Position numbers and translations under genes: made by a program. A model generated the notes under the pieces. It saw nothing but the letters and a program-made list of their open reading frames with translations, made no database searches and was not told the origin of the DNA. A stretch of 48,959 nucleotides of DNA from the IMG/VR virus record IMGVR_UViG_3300037041_000469, positions 1 through 48,959 of that record; one strand, 5' to 3'. This stretch comes from a virus. The first letter of the stretch is position 1. Every line of letters starts with the position of its first letter. Shown here piece after piece: positions 14,317 through 21,172 of this stretch.

Positions 14317-15446
14317 GTATCGTTAACGATAAATTCACCTTCCATATCCTTGGATTACCACACACAGTTTCTTCCAAAGAATTTAATGCCTGCGCCTACA
14401 CCCAAAAGGTAGTTAAGTTCGGAAAGATGATGACCGAGCGTGGACACACAGTAATCCACTACGGCCATGAAGACTCTGATCTTATCTGCACAGAACACGT
14501 TCCAGTCCTAACTAACAATGACTTCAAGAAGAGTTACGGATCACATGACTGGCGTAAGACATTCTTTAAATTCGATACTAATGACCATGCCTACCAAACC
14601 TTCTACCGAAATGCTATCAAGGCAATTGGACAAAGGAAGAAGAAGAATGACTTCATTCTACCATTCTGGGGAAGTGGAGTTCGGCCAATCTGTGATGCTC
14701 ATCCAGACCTAATATGCGTTGAGCCGGGTATTGGATATGCAGGCGGACACTGGGCGCGGTGGAAAGTATGGGAATCCTACGCAATCTACCATGCCTACTG
14801 CGGACTGAAGAATGTAGGAAACTGCAATCAAGACTGGTATGATGTCGTTATCCCAAACTACTTCGATGTAGAAGACTTCGATTACAAAACAGACAAAGAA
14901 GATTACTTCCTCTACCTTGGGCGAGTATATAGCGGAAAAGGTGTAGATGTAGCTATCCAAGCCACTCAAAAAGCAGGCGTAAAACTGGTAATCGCAGGGC
15001 AAAAAGAGGAAGGTTACAAACTACCAGACCATGTTGAGTATGTCGGATACGCTGATGTGCCTACAAGAAAGAAGCTCATGTCCAATGCTAAAGCCAGCTT
15101 CCTTCCATCTATGTATGTAGAGCCATTCGGTGGCGTTCAGATAGAAAACCTACTATCTGGCACTCCAACTATAACGACTGACTGGGGCAGTTTCGCTGAG
15201 AACAACCTACACGGGGTAACTGGATACCGATGCAGGACGATGGGTGACTTTGTAGATGCAGTCAAAAACATAGATCAAATCATGCCTTGGGACTGCAAAC
15301 GATTTGGAATGAACTTCAGCCTAAAGAAGGTAGCTCCAATGTATGAGAAATACTTCTCAGATGTCATGGATGTCTACACCGGAGAAGGATGGTATTCCGA
15401 GGGAAATGGAATCAACGCAATGAAAAGAAGCTACCCTACACTATAA
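14313..15446 (+). CDS. Glycosyltransferase, GT-B fold (family 4-like)
   Basis: A 377-residue enzyme that would move a sugar from a nucleotide-sugar donor. The C-terminal Rossmann domain shows YFLYLGRVYSGKGVDVAIQA, VKLVIAGQKEEG, VEYVGYADVPTRKKLMSNAK and the donor-binding MYVEPFGGVQIENLLSGTPT, all typical of GT4 enzymes. The ATG at 14313 is preferred because it overlaps the previous stop. Codons 2-7 lie in a dispersed palindrome. In a phage it may glycosylate DNA, virion proteins or host surface sugars; the presence of a dCMP deaminase nearby is compatible with base modification but does not prove it. Confidence 0.85.
   Translation: MSIVNDKFTFHILGLPHTVSSKEFNACAYTQKVVKFGKMMTERGHTVIHYGHEDSDLICTEHVPVLTNNDFKKSYGSHDWRKTFFKFDTNDHAYQTFYRNAIKAIGQRKKKNDFILPFWGSGVRPICDAHPDLICVEPGIGYAGGHWARWKVWESYAIYHAYCGLKNVGNCNQDWYDVVIPNYFDVEDFDYKTDKEDYFLYLGRVYSGKGVDVAIQATQKAGVKLVIAGQKEEGYKLPDHVEYVGYADVPTRKKLMSNAKASFLPSMYVEPFGGVQIENLLSGTPTITTDWGSFAENNLHGVTGYRCRTMGDFVDAVKNIDQIMPWDCKRFGMNFSLKKVAPMYEKYFSDVMDVYTGEGWYSEGNGINAMKRSYPTL
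14317..14332. repeat. Dispersed palindrome, site 6
   Basis: GTATCGTTAACGATAA, starting one base after the glycosyltransferase ATG and read as S-I-V-N-D-K. Confidence 0.88.
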
Positions 15447-15453
15447 TAATCAC

Positions 15454-15771
15454 ATGAAAACACCAACAATACTAATAGCTGCATCGTTGTGCGCTTGCTC
15501 GCCAATGACCAAGGAAACATACACAGAAACCCGTCATTTCCATTATCCTAAAGGCGCGACACCGCATCTGAAGGAGATGTATATGCACAAACCGCCGACT
15601 GAACCAGTCATTCAGCAACCAGTAATCCACCAAGAAGTAAATACTCATCCAGAAGACTATTCTTACATTGCTGAACTGCCACAAGAACATAGGACACTGG
15701 CACAAGTTAGGGAAGAAAACGATCTTCTATCAGCACTACGGGCAAACAAAATCCTACGTCAAATGCAATGA
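15454..15771 (+). CDS. Putative lipoprotein
   Basis: A 105-residue protein with a short signal-like N-terminus (TPTILIAASLCAC) whose LCAC could be a lipobox, placing it in the envelope. The mature part is Pro/Gln/His-rich in the middle and has a helical C-terminus (LAQVREENDLLSALRANK). A spanin-like or superinfection-exclusion role is conceivable but unsupported. It is coupled to the deaminase gene by ATGA. Confidence 0.55.
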   Translation: MKTPTILIAASLCACSPMTKETYTETRHFHYPKGATPHLKEMYMHKPPTEPVIQQPVIHQEVNTHPEDYSYIAELPQEHRTLAQVREENDLLSALRANKILRQMQ

Positions 15772-16247
15772 ACTGGGACGAATACGGCATGAGCATAGCG
15801 GAGGTAGTTGCTAAGAAGAGCAAAGACCCGTGGAGACAGGTAGGAGTAGTGATACTTAGAGAAGACAACTCCATAGCGTCAGTAGGGTATAACGGATTCC
15901 CTCAAGGTGTAGAAGAAGACTGGTCGTCAAGAGAAGAGAGATCAAAGTTCGTAATCCACGCAGAACAGAACGCCCTTAGATATACCAGTCCGGGCGAAGG
16001 AAAGATACTAATCTCAACCTGCCTACCATGTAGGGACTGCCTAAAGGCCATAGCCGCCTATAAGATAAAGAGAGTCCTCTACAAAGACATCTACCACACC
16101 GATCCAATAGCACTGGAGATAGCAGAAAAAATGGGAGTCACACTAACTCAATTCAAAAAAGAAGAACCAACCCCAGACTCCAATTATGTAATCCTACAAG
16201 GAACCTGCTATGACGGCGATAAGGTGGTCAAATTAAAAAGAGTATGA
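15768..16247 (+). CDS. dCMP deaminase-like zinc deaminase
   Basis: A 159-residue cytidine/deoxycytidylate deaminase. The zinc and catalytic residues are in HAEQNAL (His64, Glu66) and CLPCRDC (Cys85, Cys88, Cys91). GYNGFPQGV matches the substrate loop of dCMP deaminases. It would convert dCMP to dUMP and so feed thymidylate synthesis during phage replication. It shows many A-ending codons (ATA, CTA, AGA), like its neighbours to 17229. Confidence 0.88.
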   Translation: MNWDEYGMSIAEVVAKKSKDPWRQVGVVILREDNSIASVGYNGFPQGVEEDWSSREERSKFVIHAEQNALRYTSPGEGKILISTCLPCRDCLKAIAAYKIKRVLYKDIYHTDPIALEIAEKMGVTLTQFKKEEPTPDSNYVILQGTCYDGDKVVKLKRV

Positions 16248-16327
16248 ACGACCAAATCATGGCATTAACCATAGCTTGGACTATAGTAGTAGCCTGCTTC
16301 ATCATAGAGATAAACACCCGAAAATAA
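16244..16327 (+). CDS. Tiny membrane peptide
   Basis: A 27-residue peptide, ATGA-coupled to the deaminase gene. It is almost entirely one hydrophobic segment (IMALTIAWTIVVACFIIEI). It is too short for any family call. The coupling and membrane character make it plausible. Confidence 0.4.
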   Translation: MNDQIMALTIAWTIVVACFIIEINTRK

Positions 16328-16450
16328 TTTGAGATGCAATAACGTGGTATTGTGGCGGGGGATAAACCTTGGCGGGTCTACCTCTGGTTAAAGTTTACAC
16401 CATTCCAGTAACCACATAAAACTGGAACTCTCATTATCGTTAACGATAAC
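16328..16450 (+). promoter_or_regulatory. Intergenic region with a long-range stem and palindrome
   Basis: 123 nt without a gene. GTGGT near 16346 can pair with ACCAC near 16412, enclosing about 60 nt with G-rich and pyrimidine-rich tracts. Its 3' end is the perfect palindrome at 16434-16449. No promoter of good quality is visible. Confidence 0.35.
16434..16449. repeat. Dispersed palindrome, site 7
   Basis: TTATCGTTAACGATAA, a fully symmetric 16-mer, one base before the ATG at 16451. It replaces any Shine-Dalgarno sequence. Confidence 0.92.
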
Positions 16451-16687
16451 ATGAAAACACAACTACAACTGGAATACGAACTGGAAGACGCAAAGCAATC
16501 TTTAGGGGTTGCACTTGAAGAACTGAATCACTGGAAAGAATCTCTAAAACTCATAGGAGAAACACCAGAGCAGGTATATGAATCGTGGCGCACCCGCCAT
16601 ATCAAGATGTTCAAATACATTCGCCTTATGACGGCATGGCGCAGTAAATACAATTTACTCTGCGAAAAATATCTTCAGAGAAAATGA
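16451..16687 (+). CDS. Hypothetical coiled-coil protein
   Basis: A 78-residue, largely helical protein (LQLEYELEDAKQSLGVALEE), with aromatic residues towards the C-terminus. No family is recognised. It starts immediately after a perfect palindrome and is ATGA-coupled to the next gene. Confidence 0.55.
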   Translation: MKTQLQLEYELEDAKQSLGVALEELNHWKESLKLIGETPEQVYESWRTRHIKMFKYIRLMTAWRSKYNLLCEKYLQRK

Positions 16688-17229
16688 ATACCAAAATCGG
16701 CGCACTGCCAACTCATCGCTACATCTGGGTAGATAGTAAATACACCCACGAAAAACCCGTAGGGCCAGTAGAAGCAATGTGGGTAGGACTAACATCCATA
16801 CCAAGCAGAACATGGGGAATAAATGTCATCCTAAGAGAAGGCGGCGCACTCTACAGAAACATCCCACCAAACGCAGTCAGATTCAAAGAAGAAGCACTAG
16901 AAAACTGGCGCATAGAAGAGAGCCAACTATGGAACTGCTACTCATATAACTTCAGCATACTACAGAACCCAATACTAACAGGACTTCAAGTAACAGCTAA
17001 GGTAGGCCCAAACATACTAAAGGGAACCTACCTATTCTCCACTACCCACCTATTCGACGGATGGTCAGATACCCCAGAACAAGATAAGGAATTCATCTTC
17101 ATAGAACTCACCAATGGAAGGCTAACAATCCAACCAACCAACCGAGTAGCATTCCAAGATAAATCATACATACTCCCAACTTGTATGCCCAAACTAAGAC
17201 TCCAAGATACCATCTACTCATGTGAGTAG
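16684..17229 (+). CDS. Hypothetical protein, A-ending codon bias
   Basis: A 181-residue beta-rich protein of unknown function (EAMWVGLTSIPSRTWGINVI; FIFIELTNGRLTIQP). Codons ATA, CTA, AGA and GTA are very frequent and T is rare on the coding strand, unlike genes before about 13.4 kb. Its stop codon overlaps the first GCATACGAC repeat of the origin-like region. Confidence 0.6.
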   Translation: MNTKIGALPTHRYIWVDSKYTHEKPVGPVEAMWVGLTSIPSRTWGINVILREGGALYRNIPPNAVRFKEEALENWRIEESQLWNCYSYNFSILQNPILTGLQVTAKVGPNILKGTYLFSTTHLFDGWSDTPEQDKEFIFIELTNGRLTIQPTNRVAFQDKSYILPTCMPKLRLQDTIYSCE

Positions 17230-17273
17230 CATACGACATTAGGGATAGCATACGACATTAGCATACGACTTAG
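17229..17273. repeat. Three tandem GCATACGAC-type repeats
   Basis: GCATACGACATTAG at 17229-17242 and 17248-17261, then the one-base-shorter GCATACGACTTAG at 17261-17273. Iteron-like copies at the left edge of a long non-coding region. Confidence 0.75.
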
Positions 17274-17425
17274 GGAGACAGGACATCTGTCAAGAGATTT
17301 TTATTGACATAGAAAAAGGCAGTTTTTATGGGGAGAGGGGTTTCCGCATTGGGAGCTGTCGCGCATGGGTGCATGGGGTAGAAGGGTGGTGGGGTCGAGC
17401 CTCACAGGGAAAAGAGATTGCTTTG

Positions 17426-17493
17426 AGTCACGGCCTGTCATGCTCATAGTCACGGCCTGCTTAGTATAGTCACAGCTTGCTAGTGTCACAGCG
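17426..17493. repeat. AGTCACGGCCTG-type direct repeats
   Basis: AGTCACGGCCTG at 17426-17437, AGTCACGGCCTGC at 17448-17460, AGTCACAGCTTGC at 17468-17480, and a degenerate GTGTCACAGCG ending near 17493. The spacing is about 20-22 bp, near two helical turns. Confidence 0.7.
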
Positions 17494-17792
17494 TAGCATG
17501 ATCGAGTGATGCGTTGCTTTGCTTGTTGAGACTGGAAAGGTCGCCGCTATTTCATACTATATTTATCGGATGTTATCATTCGCAATAAGAAGATGAGTAG
17601 ATGCAACCGGCTTGCAATAATCTTGGCGCGAGGTTGGCCGCTATCGCGTTTGATTCAATCGAGCGGTATGATGACATGGGGGATTTTTGGGGTGAATCGC
17701 TATTTGAGAGGAGAGGCGAAAGAGTGATTCGCCATTGCTGTGACATTCGCGCAATAGGGTTTCCTGTATATGGTGAGACATCGCATCACTCG

Positions 17793-17810
17793 TTATCGTG
17801 ACACCGATAA
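17793..17810. repeat. Variant dispersed palindrome with 6-nt spacer
   Basis: TTATCG-TGACAC-CGATAA in the origin-like region. Both arms are perfect and the spacer is six bases. Confidence 0.5.
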
Positions 17811-17836
17811 TTCCCAAAAACCGCTTGCCTGGTAAC

Positions 17837-17946
17837 ATCGCTGTATAGCGATATAGTGATGGAATGTCTTATGCCATACCATTGCCATATCTTATGCCAT
17901 ATTGCGTATGGCAAGTATCGCTATATATCGATATAACGATGGCATG
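17837..17946. repeat. Paired 30-bp AT-rich repeats with internal palindromes
   Basis: Copies at 17837-17866 and 17917-17946 match at about 25 of 30 positions and lie exactly 80 bp apart. The first contains ATCGCT-GTAT-AGCGAT. Between them are two exact TCTTATGCCATA copies (17867-17878 and 17890-17901) and an inverted pair TTGCCATA (17882-17889) / TATGGCAA (17907-17914). Confidence 0.75.
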
Positions 17947-18172
17947 ATCTATGCTAATACTTTTCTGTTTACAAGCTGGCATGGTTCTTGCTTGTGACAG
18001 GCTAAAAATAAATCAATATTGAGGTGTTGACAGATTGAGAGAATATGATATTGTCTCTCTCGTGCTGGTCGCTCAGTGGCTCTGAATGAGGCTGAACGAG
18101 CAAATGCACAAATGCTCTTTGAAACAAAAAAACTTTTCGCACTGGCTGATTGTCAGTGTCGAATCTTCACAT

Positions 18173-18265
18173 ATGAATAAACAAACCTACGCGCTGCGGA
18201 TCAAACTTGCTTCGATGACCGATGCAAAAAGATGCACGCGCTTAAACTCAAAATCCAACAAATAG
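18173..18265 (+). CDS. Possible tiny basic protein
   Basis: A 30-residue frame (MNKQTYALRIKLASMTDAKR at the start) directly after the non-coding region. It ends in the TAG that also forms part of the shared AAATAG leader. Weak evidence only. Confidence 0.25.
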   Translation: MNKQTYALRIKLASMTDAKRCTRLNSKSNK

Positions 18266-18283
18266 AAAAATCAAAATCATGAA
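18260..18283 (+). repeat. A-rich leader repeat, copy 1
   Basis: 24 bp identical to 18409-18432, made of AAATAGAAAAATCAAAATC followed by the ATG and AA of the next gene. Confidence 0.75.
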
Positions 18284-18404
18284 CCTCATTAACCACATTA
18301 TGTCACTTCCCATCGATCAAAGCACATTAGACTTTGCTTTAGTGTGCGCGGCCATCGTCGCCATTCGCGTGGTGCTTTCAATCGTCCTATATAAACTCAA
18401 CTAA
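18279..18404 (+). CDS. Small membrane protein
   Basis: A 41-residue protein with one membrane segment (DFALVCAAIVAIRVVLSIVL). It starts at the end of the shared A-rich leader and has no Shine-Dalgarno sequence. The function is unknown. Confidence 0.45.
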   Translation: MNLINHIMSLPIDQSTLDFALVCAAIVAIRVVLSIVLYKLN

Positions 18405-18408
18405 ACCT

Positions 18409-18432
18409 AAATAGAAAAATCAAAATCATGAA
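18409..18432 (+). repeat. A-rich leader repeat, copy 2
   Basis: Second identical copy of the 24-bp leader ending in ATGAA. A partial third copy (AAATAGAAAA) lies at 18991-19000, before the gene at 19010. Confidence 0.75.
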
Positions 18433-18622
18433 TTACCCAACCTATGAATACGCGATTCAAAATCCAGCGGGCCTTTTTTATCGGGGGTCTGCTTATGGAG
18501 ACTCCAGAGACTGGACAGACTCTAAATGGGACATTTTCCAATATACCCAAGAAGGAGCCTATAAAAAGCTTTCTCTCTTCCCTGCTATGTTTGGCGATTG
18601 CGTAGTCGCTCGCCTTTCCTAA
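18428..18622 (+). CDS. Small hypothetical protein
   Basis: A 64-residue protein rich in aromatic residues (YPTYEYAIQNPAGLFYRGSA), starting at the second copy of the A-rich leader. No family is recognised. Confidence 0.5.
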   Translation: MNYPTYEYAIQNPAGLFYRGSAYGDSRDWTDSKWDIFQYTQEGAYKKLSLFPAMFGDCVVARLS

Positions 18623-18640
18623 CCTCAACTCATTACCTAT

Positions 18641-18922
18641 ATGACAACACAAAAAAAATGGAGCGTATCAAATATGGAAGGCGCGGATTGCATAGGATAC
18701 TTAGAACTTGAAAATGAATGTATCTTTTATGTAATGGCAACCGATACTCGTTTGATCTTTGGCTCGCCTTGCAATGCTGGCTTTTTAGAGTCTGGCTATA
18801 TTATGCGAGAAGATGGGGAGAGAACGGATGAAACCTTGCAAGAATTGCATGATGACTTGGAAGTTTATTACAGAGACGGCGCGAGCTATGTTTCCCGCAT
18901 AGTGTGCAATGAAAGGATGTGA
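18641..18922 (+). CDS. Hypothetical protein
   Basis: A 93-residue acidic protein, beta-rich in its first half (GYLELENECIFYVMATDTRL), with a helical tail (ETLQELHDDLEVYYRDG). No family is recognised. Two hairpins follow its stop codon. Confidence 0.55.
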   Translation: MTTQKKWSVSNMEGADCIGYLELENECIFYVMATDTRLIFGSPCNAGFLESGYIMREDGERTDETLQELHDDLEVYYRDGASYVSRIVCNERM

Positions 18923-18929
18923 AATCGAA

Positions 18930-18967
18930 ACGGGGTTTTTCCCCGTCTTCACACTGTGGCAAGTGTG
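18930..18967 (+). terminator. Two adjacent intercistronic hairpins
   Basis: ACGGGG-TTTTT-CCCCGT at 18930-18946, then CACACT 18950-18955 with AGTGTG 18962-18967. No U-run follows, so they may be weak terminators or mRNA-end stabilisers. Confidence 0.45.
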
Positions 18968-19009
18968 GACTGAAGAGATTGCCAAACACTAAATAGAAAA
19001 CATAATAAA

Positions 19010-19360
19010 ATGAAAATCACAGTATCAACATCACAAGCAGCGGGCGAACTAATGAGAGACACTAACGCAAACTGGAGTAGAGCGGGAGCTTATGCCCTTG
19101 CTGAATATCTGGAAGAGTATGAAGAGAACACAGGCGAGGAAATCGAACTGGATGTTTGCGCTATTCGCTGTGACTTCTCTGAACATTCCAGCCTTCAAGA
19201 TTGGGCGCACGAGCATTTTTCCAATGCTTGGCAAGAGTTGGGCTTTGATGAAACTGAAGAAACGAATGACGATGAGTTTGACGAAAAGATTCGTTCTTAC
19301 ATTCAATACCACGGCCAGCTAATCGAGTTTGACGGCGGTATTATCGTTTCCTCGTTCTAA
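19010..19360 (+). CDS. Acidic hypothetical protein (antirestriction-like character)
   Basis: A 116-residue, very acidic protein (YLEEYEENTGEEIELDVCAI; ETEETNDDEFDEKI). Its pattern of helix, E-E-x-T-G-E-E-I-E-x-D, then AIRCDFSEHSSLQDWA occurs in a family of small phage and plasmid proteins of unknown role. The charge resembles DNA mimics, but no assignment can be made. It contains a palindrome half-site near its end (TTATCGTTTCC at 19341-19351). Confidence 0.55.
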   Translation: MKITVSTSQAAGELMRDTNANWSRAGAYALAEYLEEYEENTGEEIELDVCAIRCDFSEHSSLQDWAHEHFSNAWQELGFDETEETNDDEFDEKIRSYIQYHGQLIEFDGGIIVSSF

Positions 19361-19368
19361 TCCAATGT

Positions 19369-19391
19369 GCGGGATGTTCTATCCGTCCCGC
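19369..19391 (+). repeat. Conserved intercistronic hairpin, copy A
   Basis: GCGGGA-(11 nt including TTCTATCC)-TCCCGC, followed by a pyrimidine tract. One of three related stem-loops placed just after stop codons (also 19978 and 21148). Confidence 0.65.
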
Positions 19392-19407
19392 TTTCCCTTC
19401 TCATCTT

Positions 19408-19602
19408 ATGAACAAACTATCTAAAAACTACTATTTTGAATTGGCGCAATTTTGCATGGATTATCACGGCGGACAATGGTCGCGTGGTTATCGGCTTATG
19501 TGTCGCCTTCGTCCCTCTAATTTCTCCTCTTCACTATCGGAAGAGTTGAGAGAATCGGAAGCTTATCAGTGGCTTGTCGAAAATTACGCAGAAAAAATCT
19601 AA
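19408..19602 (+). CDS. Small hypothetical protein
   Basis: A 64-residue protein (YYFELAQFCMDYHGGQWSRG; EAYQWLVENYAEKI), probably helical. It lies between conserved hairpin A and a tiny membrane protein gene. No family is recognised. Confidence 0.5.
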   Translation: MNKLSKNYYFELAQFCMDYHGGQWSRGYRLMCRLRPSNFSSSLSEELRESEAYQWLVENYAEKI

Positions 19603-19606
19603 TCCT

Positions 19607-19717
19607 ATGTCAAAATTATCCTCTTCTCTTCAATACAATAAAGCCAAGAATCGTTTTTTCGGTCTTTTGCTTACACTCTCCACTCTCGGCGCAATTGTTA
19701 TTTTTCAAATCCTATGA
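19607..19717 (+). CDS. Tiny membrane protein
   Basis: A 36-residue protein with one membrane segment (FFGLLLTLSTLGAIVIFQIL) and a basic N-terminus. Its stop overlaps the next start (ATGA), which supports it. Confidence 0.45.
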   Translation: MSKLSSSLQYNKAKNRFFGLLLTLSTLGAIVIFQIL

Positions 19718-19962
19718 CAACACCACGAGCAATAATCGGAAAAACTGAAATCGGGCCTTTTGATGGTCTCAGCTACGGTGACATTTTCGCCGACTTGGAC
19801 GGGAATCGCTGGATTCTCGGCGGTGGTTCTACTTGGACTCTTTACTATTTGAAAGAGGACGGAACGCCGAACTATTCCGACTCTCACCCCGACTTCCGGG
19901 AGATTGATGGAGCGATGGAATTCAAACGCATTCTCTCCCGTTTGAAATACGAAAACGAGTAG
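19714..19962 (+). CDS. Small hypothetical protein
   Basis: An 82-residue protein whose middle (YGDIFADLDGNRWILGGGST) is beta-rich and resembles small phage proteins that open with a G-x-x-W-x-x-G motif. It is coupled to the membrane peptide upstream. Conserved hairpin B follows. Confidence 0.55.
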   Translation: MTTPRAIIGKTEIGPFDGLSYGDIFADLDGNRWILGGGSTWTLYYLKEDGTPNYSDSHPDFREIDGAMEFKRILSRLKYENE

Positions 19963-19977
19963 TCCCCTCCACTCCAT

Positions 19978-20003
19978 GCGGGCCATGTTCTATCCATTCC
20001 CGC
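19978..20003 (+). repeat. Conserved intercistronic hairpin, copy B
   Basis: GCGGG-(16 nt including TTCTATCC)-CCCGC after the stop at 19962, followed by CTTTGCT. Confidence 0.6.
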
Positions 20004-20090
20004 CTTTGCTCTAATCGCCCCGCATTCTCGCTTTTCCTACCTTTCCGCACTCTCTACCTTCATTTCTACTCTCGCGCATTCTTACGCCCG

Positions 20091-20106
20091 TGATCGTTTC
20101 CGATAA
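20091..20106. repeat. Dispersed palindrome with one mismatch
   Basis: TGATCGTTTCCGATAA in non-coding DNA; one base differs from the consensus TTATCG arm. Confidence 0.75.
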
Positions 20107-20122
20107 TCCCTCCACACCGATT

Positions 20123-20159
20123 TTCCCTCCACAGCAAACCAAACAATAAACACTAAAAC
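20123..20159 (+). repeat. TTCCCTCCACA leader, copy 1
   Basis: TTCCCTCCACA followed by 26 A/C-rich bases and the ATG at 20160. No Shine-Dalgarno sequence. Confidence 0.6.
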
Positions 20160-20396
20160 ATGAAAACACTAAAAATCGGCACTAAAACACAAGCAAACAA
20201 AATCCTTTTGGATTCTTTGTTCAAACCAATAAACGGAAAAACCCTTAACCGCATGAAATATTGCAACGGAAAATACAAGCTCGGCTCATATATTGGACGA
20301 GAAATAGAGGTTGGCGATAATGTCCACGCCCTCTTTACCGAATCCAGAAAAGACAGTGACGGGCCTTATGTGCGGCTTATGTGCATCACAGAATAA
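20160..20396 (+). CDS. Small basic hypothetical protein
   Basis: A 78-residue protein with an N-terminal basic helix (KIGTKTQANKILLDSLFKPI) and a beta-rich C-terminal half (YIGREIEVGDNVHALFTESR). No family is recognised. It is preceded by a TTCCCTCCACA leader. Confidence 0.55.
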   Translation: MKTLKIGTKTQANKILLDSLFKPINGKTLNRMKYCNGKYKLGSYIGREIEVGDNVHALFTESRKDSDGPYVRLMCITE

Positions 20397-20429
20397 TTCC
20401 CTCCACAACACCCAAACACAACACAACCA
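20397..20429 (+). repeat. TTCCCTCCACA leader, copy 2
   Basis: The same 11-mer followed by 22 A/C-rich bases and the ATG at 20430. Confidence 0.6.
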
Positions 20430-20726
20430 ATGAATAATACACTCCACACACCCGGCCCTTGGAAACATGACTCCACATGGGGCTTAATCAAATATGGCAA
20501 AACTGAGATTTGCGCCCTCCACAGCGGAAATATTGCCAACGCACACCTTATTTCAGCCGCTCCCGATTTGCTCTCCGCACTGGAAACCTTACTCTCCGCT
20601 GTTGAGTTTATAGAATGTCAAAGTGATGAGGGCAGGCTTTTCTCCATTGAAAGACTCCACATGGGCCATGACAAGGGGATAATAGAAGCGAAAGAGGCAA
20701 TCGCCAAAGCAAAGGGGGCAGCATGA
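20430..20726 (+). CDS. HTPGPW family phage protein
   Basis: A 98-residue member of a very common phage family, recognised by the N-terminal HTPGPWKHDS and the ANAHLISAAPDLLSALETL segment with its A-A-P-D-L-L signature. The function is unknown despite its wide occurrence. It is ATGA-coupled to the next gene and preceded by a TTCCCTCCACA leader. Confidence 0.75.
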   Translation: MNNTLHTPGPWKHDSTWGLIKYGKTEICALHSGNIANAHLISAAPDLLSALETLLSAVEFIECQSDEGRLFSIERLHMGHDKGIIEAKEAIAKAKGAA

Positions 20727-20965
20727 AAATCCAAAAAGTCACCTTTCCACAAGGCGGGATATTCGCCAAAGGTAGTTTCGCCCTCCACAAAGTCACCTCT
20801 CCATACTTCACGGGCCATTGCTCGGCGTGGTATTTTGCAGACGGGAGCTTGCAAGATTGCGAATGGATTCGCCGCGATGGAGTCCGCCGCATTATTCCGC
20901 TTGGCACTCCGATGTTCCGATTCTTGGAATCCCTCGGCCCGATCTGGAAAGAAGGTGCGAAATGA
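20723..20965 (+). CDS. Small hypothetical protein
   Basis: An 80-residue, beta-rich protein (GHCSAWYFADGSLQDCEWIR; GVRRIIPLGTPMFRFLES). It is coupled by ATGA on both sides. No family is recognised. Confidence 0.55.
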   Translation: MKIQKVTFPQGGIFAKGSFALHKVTSPYFTGHCSAWYFADGSLQDCEWIRRDGVRRIIPLGTPMFRFLESLGPIWKEGAK

Positions 20966-21135
20966 GCTTAGAATATAAAGAGCTTTCTAAACGCATAAAG
21001 GCCGCGAAGGATTTAAAATCCCTCCGCAGACTCGAAATATCATGCCATCGGATTTACTCGGCGGGGTTCCTAACGCCCCGTGAGCTTGTCGTCCTCGACA
21101 CGATGCTCATGGATCGTGCAATCAAATTTGAATAG
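20962..21135 (+). CDS. Small helical hypothetical protein
   Basis: A 57-residue basic protein (LEYKELSKRIKAAKDLKSLR). The ATG at 20962 overlaps the previous stop; the longer frame upstream is a shadow of the preceding gene. Conserved hairpin C follows its stop. Confidence 0.55.
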   Translation: MSLEYKELSKRIKAAKDLKSLRRLEISCHRIYSAGFLTPRELVVLDTMLMDRAIKFE

Positions 21136-21147
21136 CACTCCACAAAT

Positions 21148-21172
21148 GCGGGGGAGGTCTATCCTTCCCCGC
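21148..21172 (+). repeat. Conserved intercistronic hairpin, copy C
   Basis: GCGGGG(G)-loop containing TCTATCC-CCCCGC, followed by TTTCTTCC. It overlaps the 3' end of the convergent gene at 21159. Confidence 0.6.

Larger units (their letters stand above)
17274..18172. other. Non-coding, repeat-rich region (origin-like)
   Basis: About 900 bases with no convincing gene. It holds a TTGACATAG promoter-like element at 17304, three to four AGTCACRGC repeats (17426-17493), a spacer-variant palindrome at 17793, two copies of a 30-bp AT-rich repeat (17837-17866 and 17917-17946) and a repeated TCTTATGCCATA (17867-17878 and 17890-17901). Several types of short direct and inverted repeats in AT-rich DNA, next to early genes, resemble a phage replication origin or a partition/regulatory locus. 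Confidence 0.5.
20004..20159 (+). promoter_or_regulatory. Pyrimidine-rich intergenic leader region
   Basis: About 155 bases without a gene. They hold a C/T-rich stretch, a near-perfect palindrome (20091) and two CCCTCCACA motifs (20108 and 20125), then an A/C-rich leader. No standard promoter was seen. Confidence 0.4.

Noticed and set aside
16340-16420. tRNA-like stem before 16451
   Set aside because: The GTGGT/ACCAC ends pair, but the inner arms and T-loop consensus are missing.
17601-17838. Overlapping 65-codon frames on both strands in the origin-like region
   Set aside because: No ribosome site, no coupling to neighbours and implausible composition. They lie among non-coding repeats.
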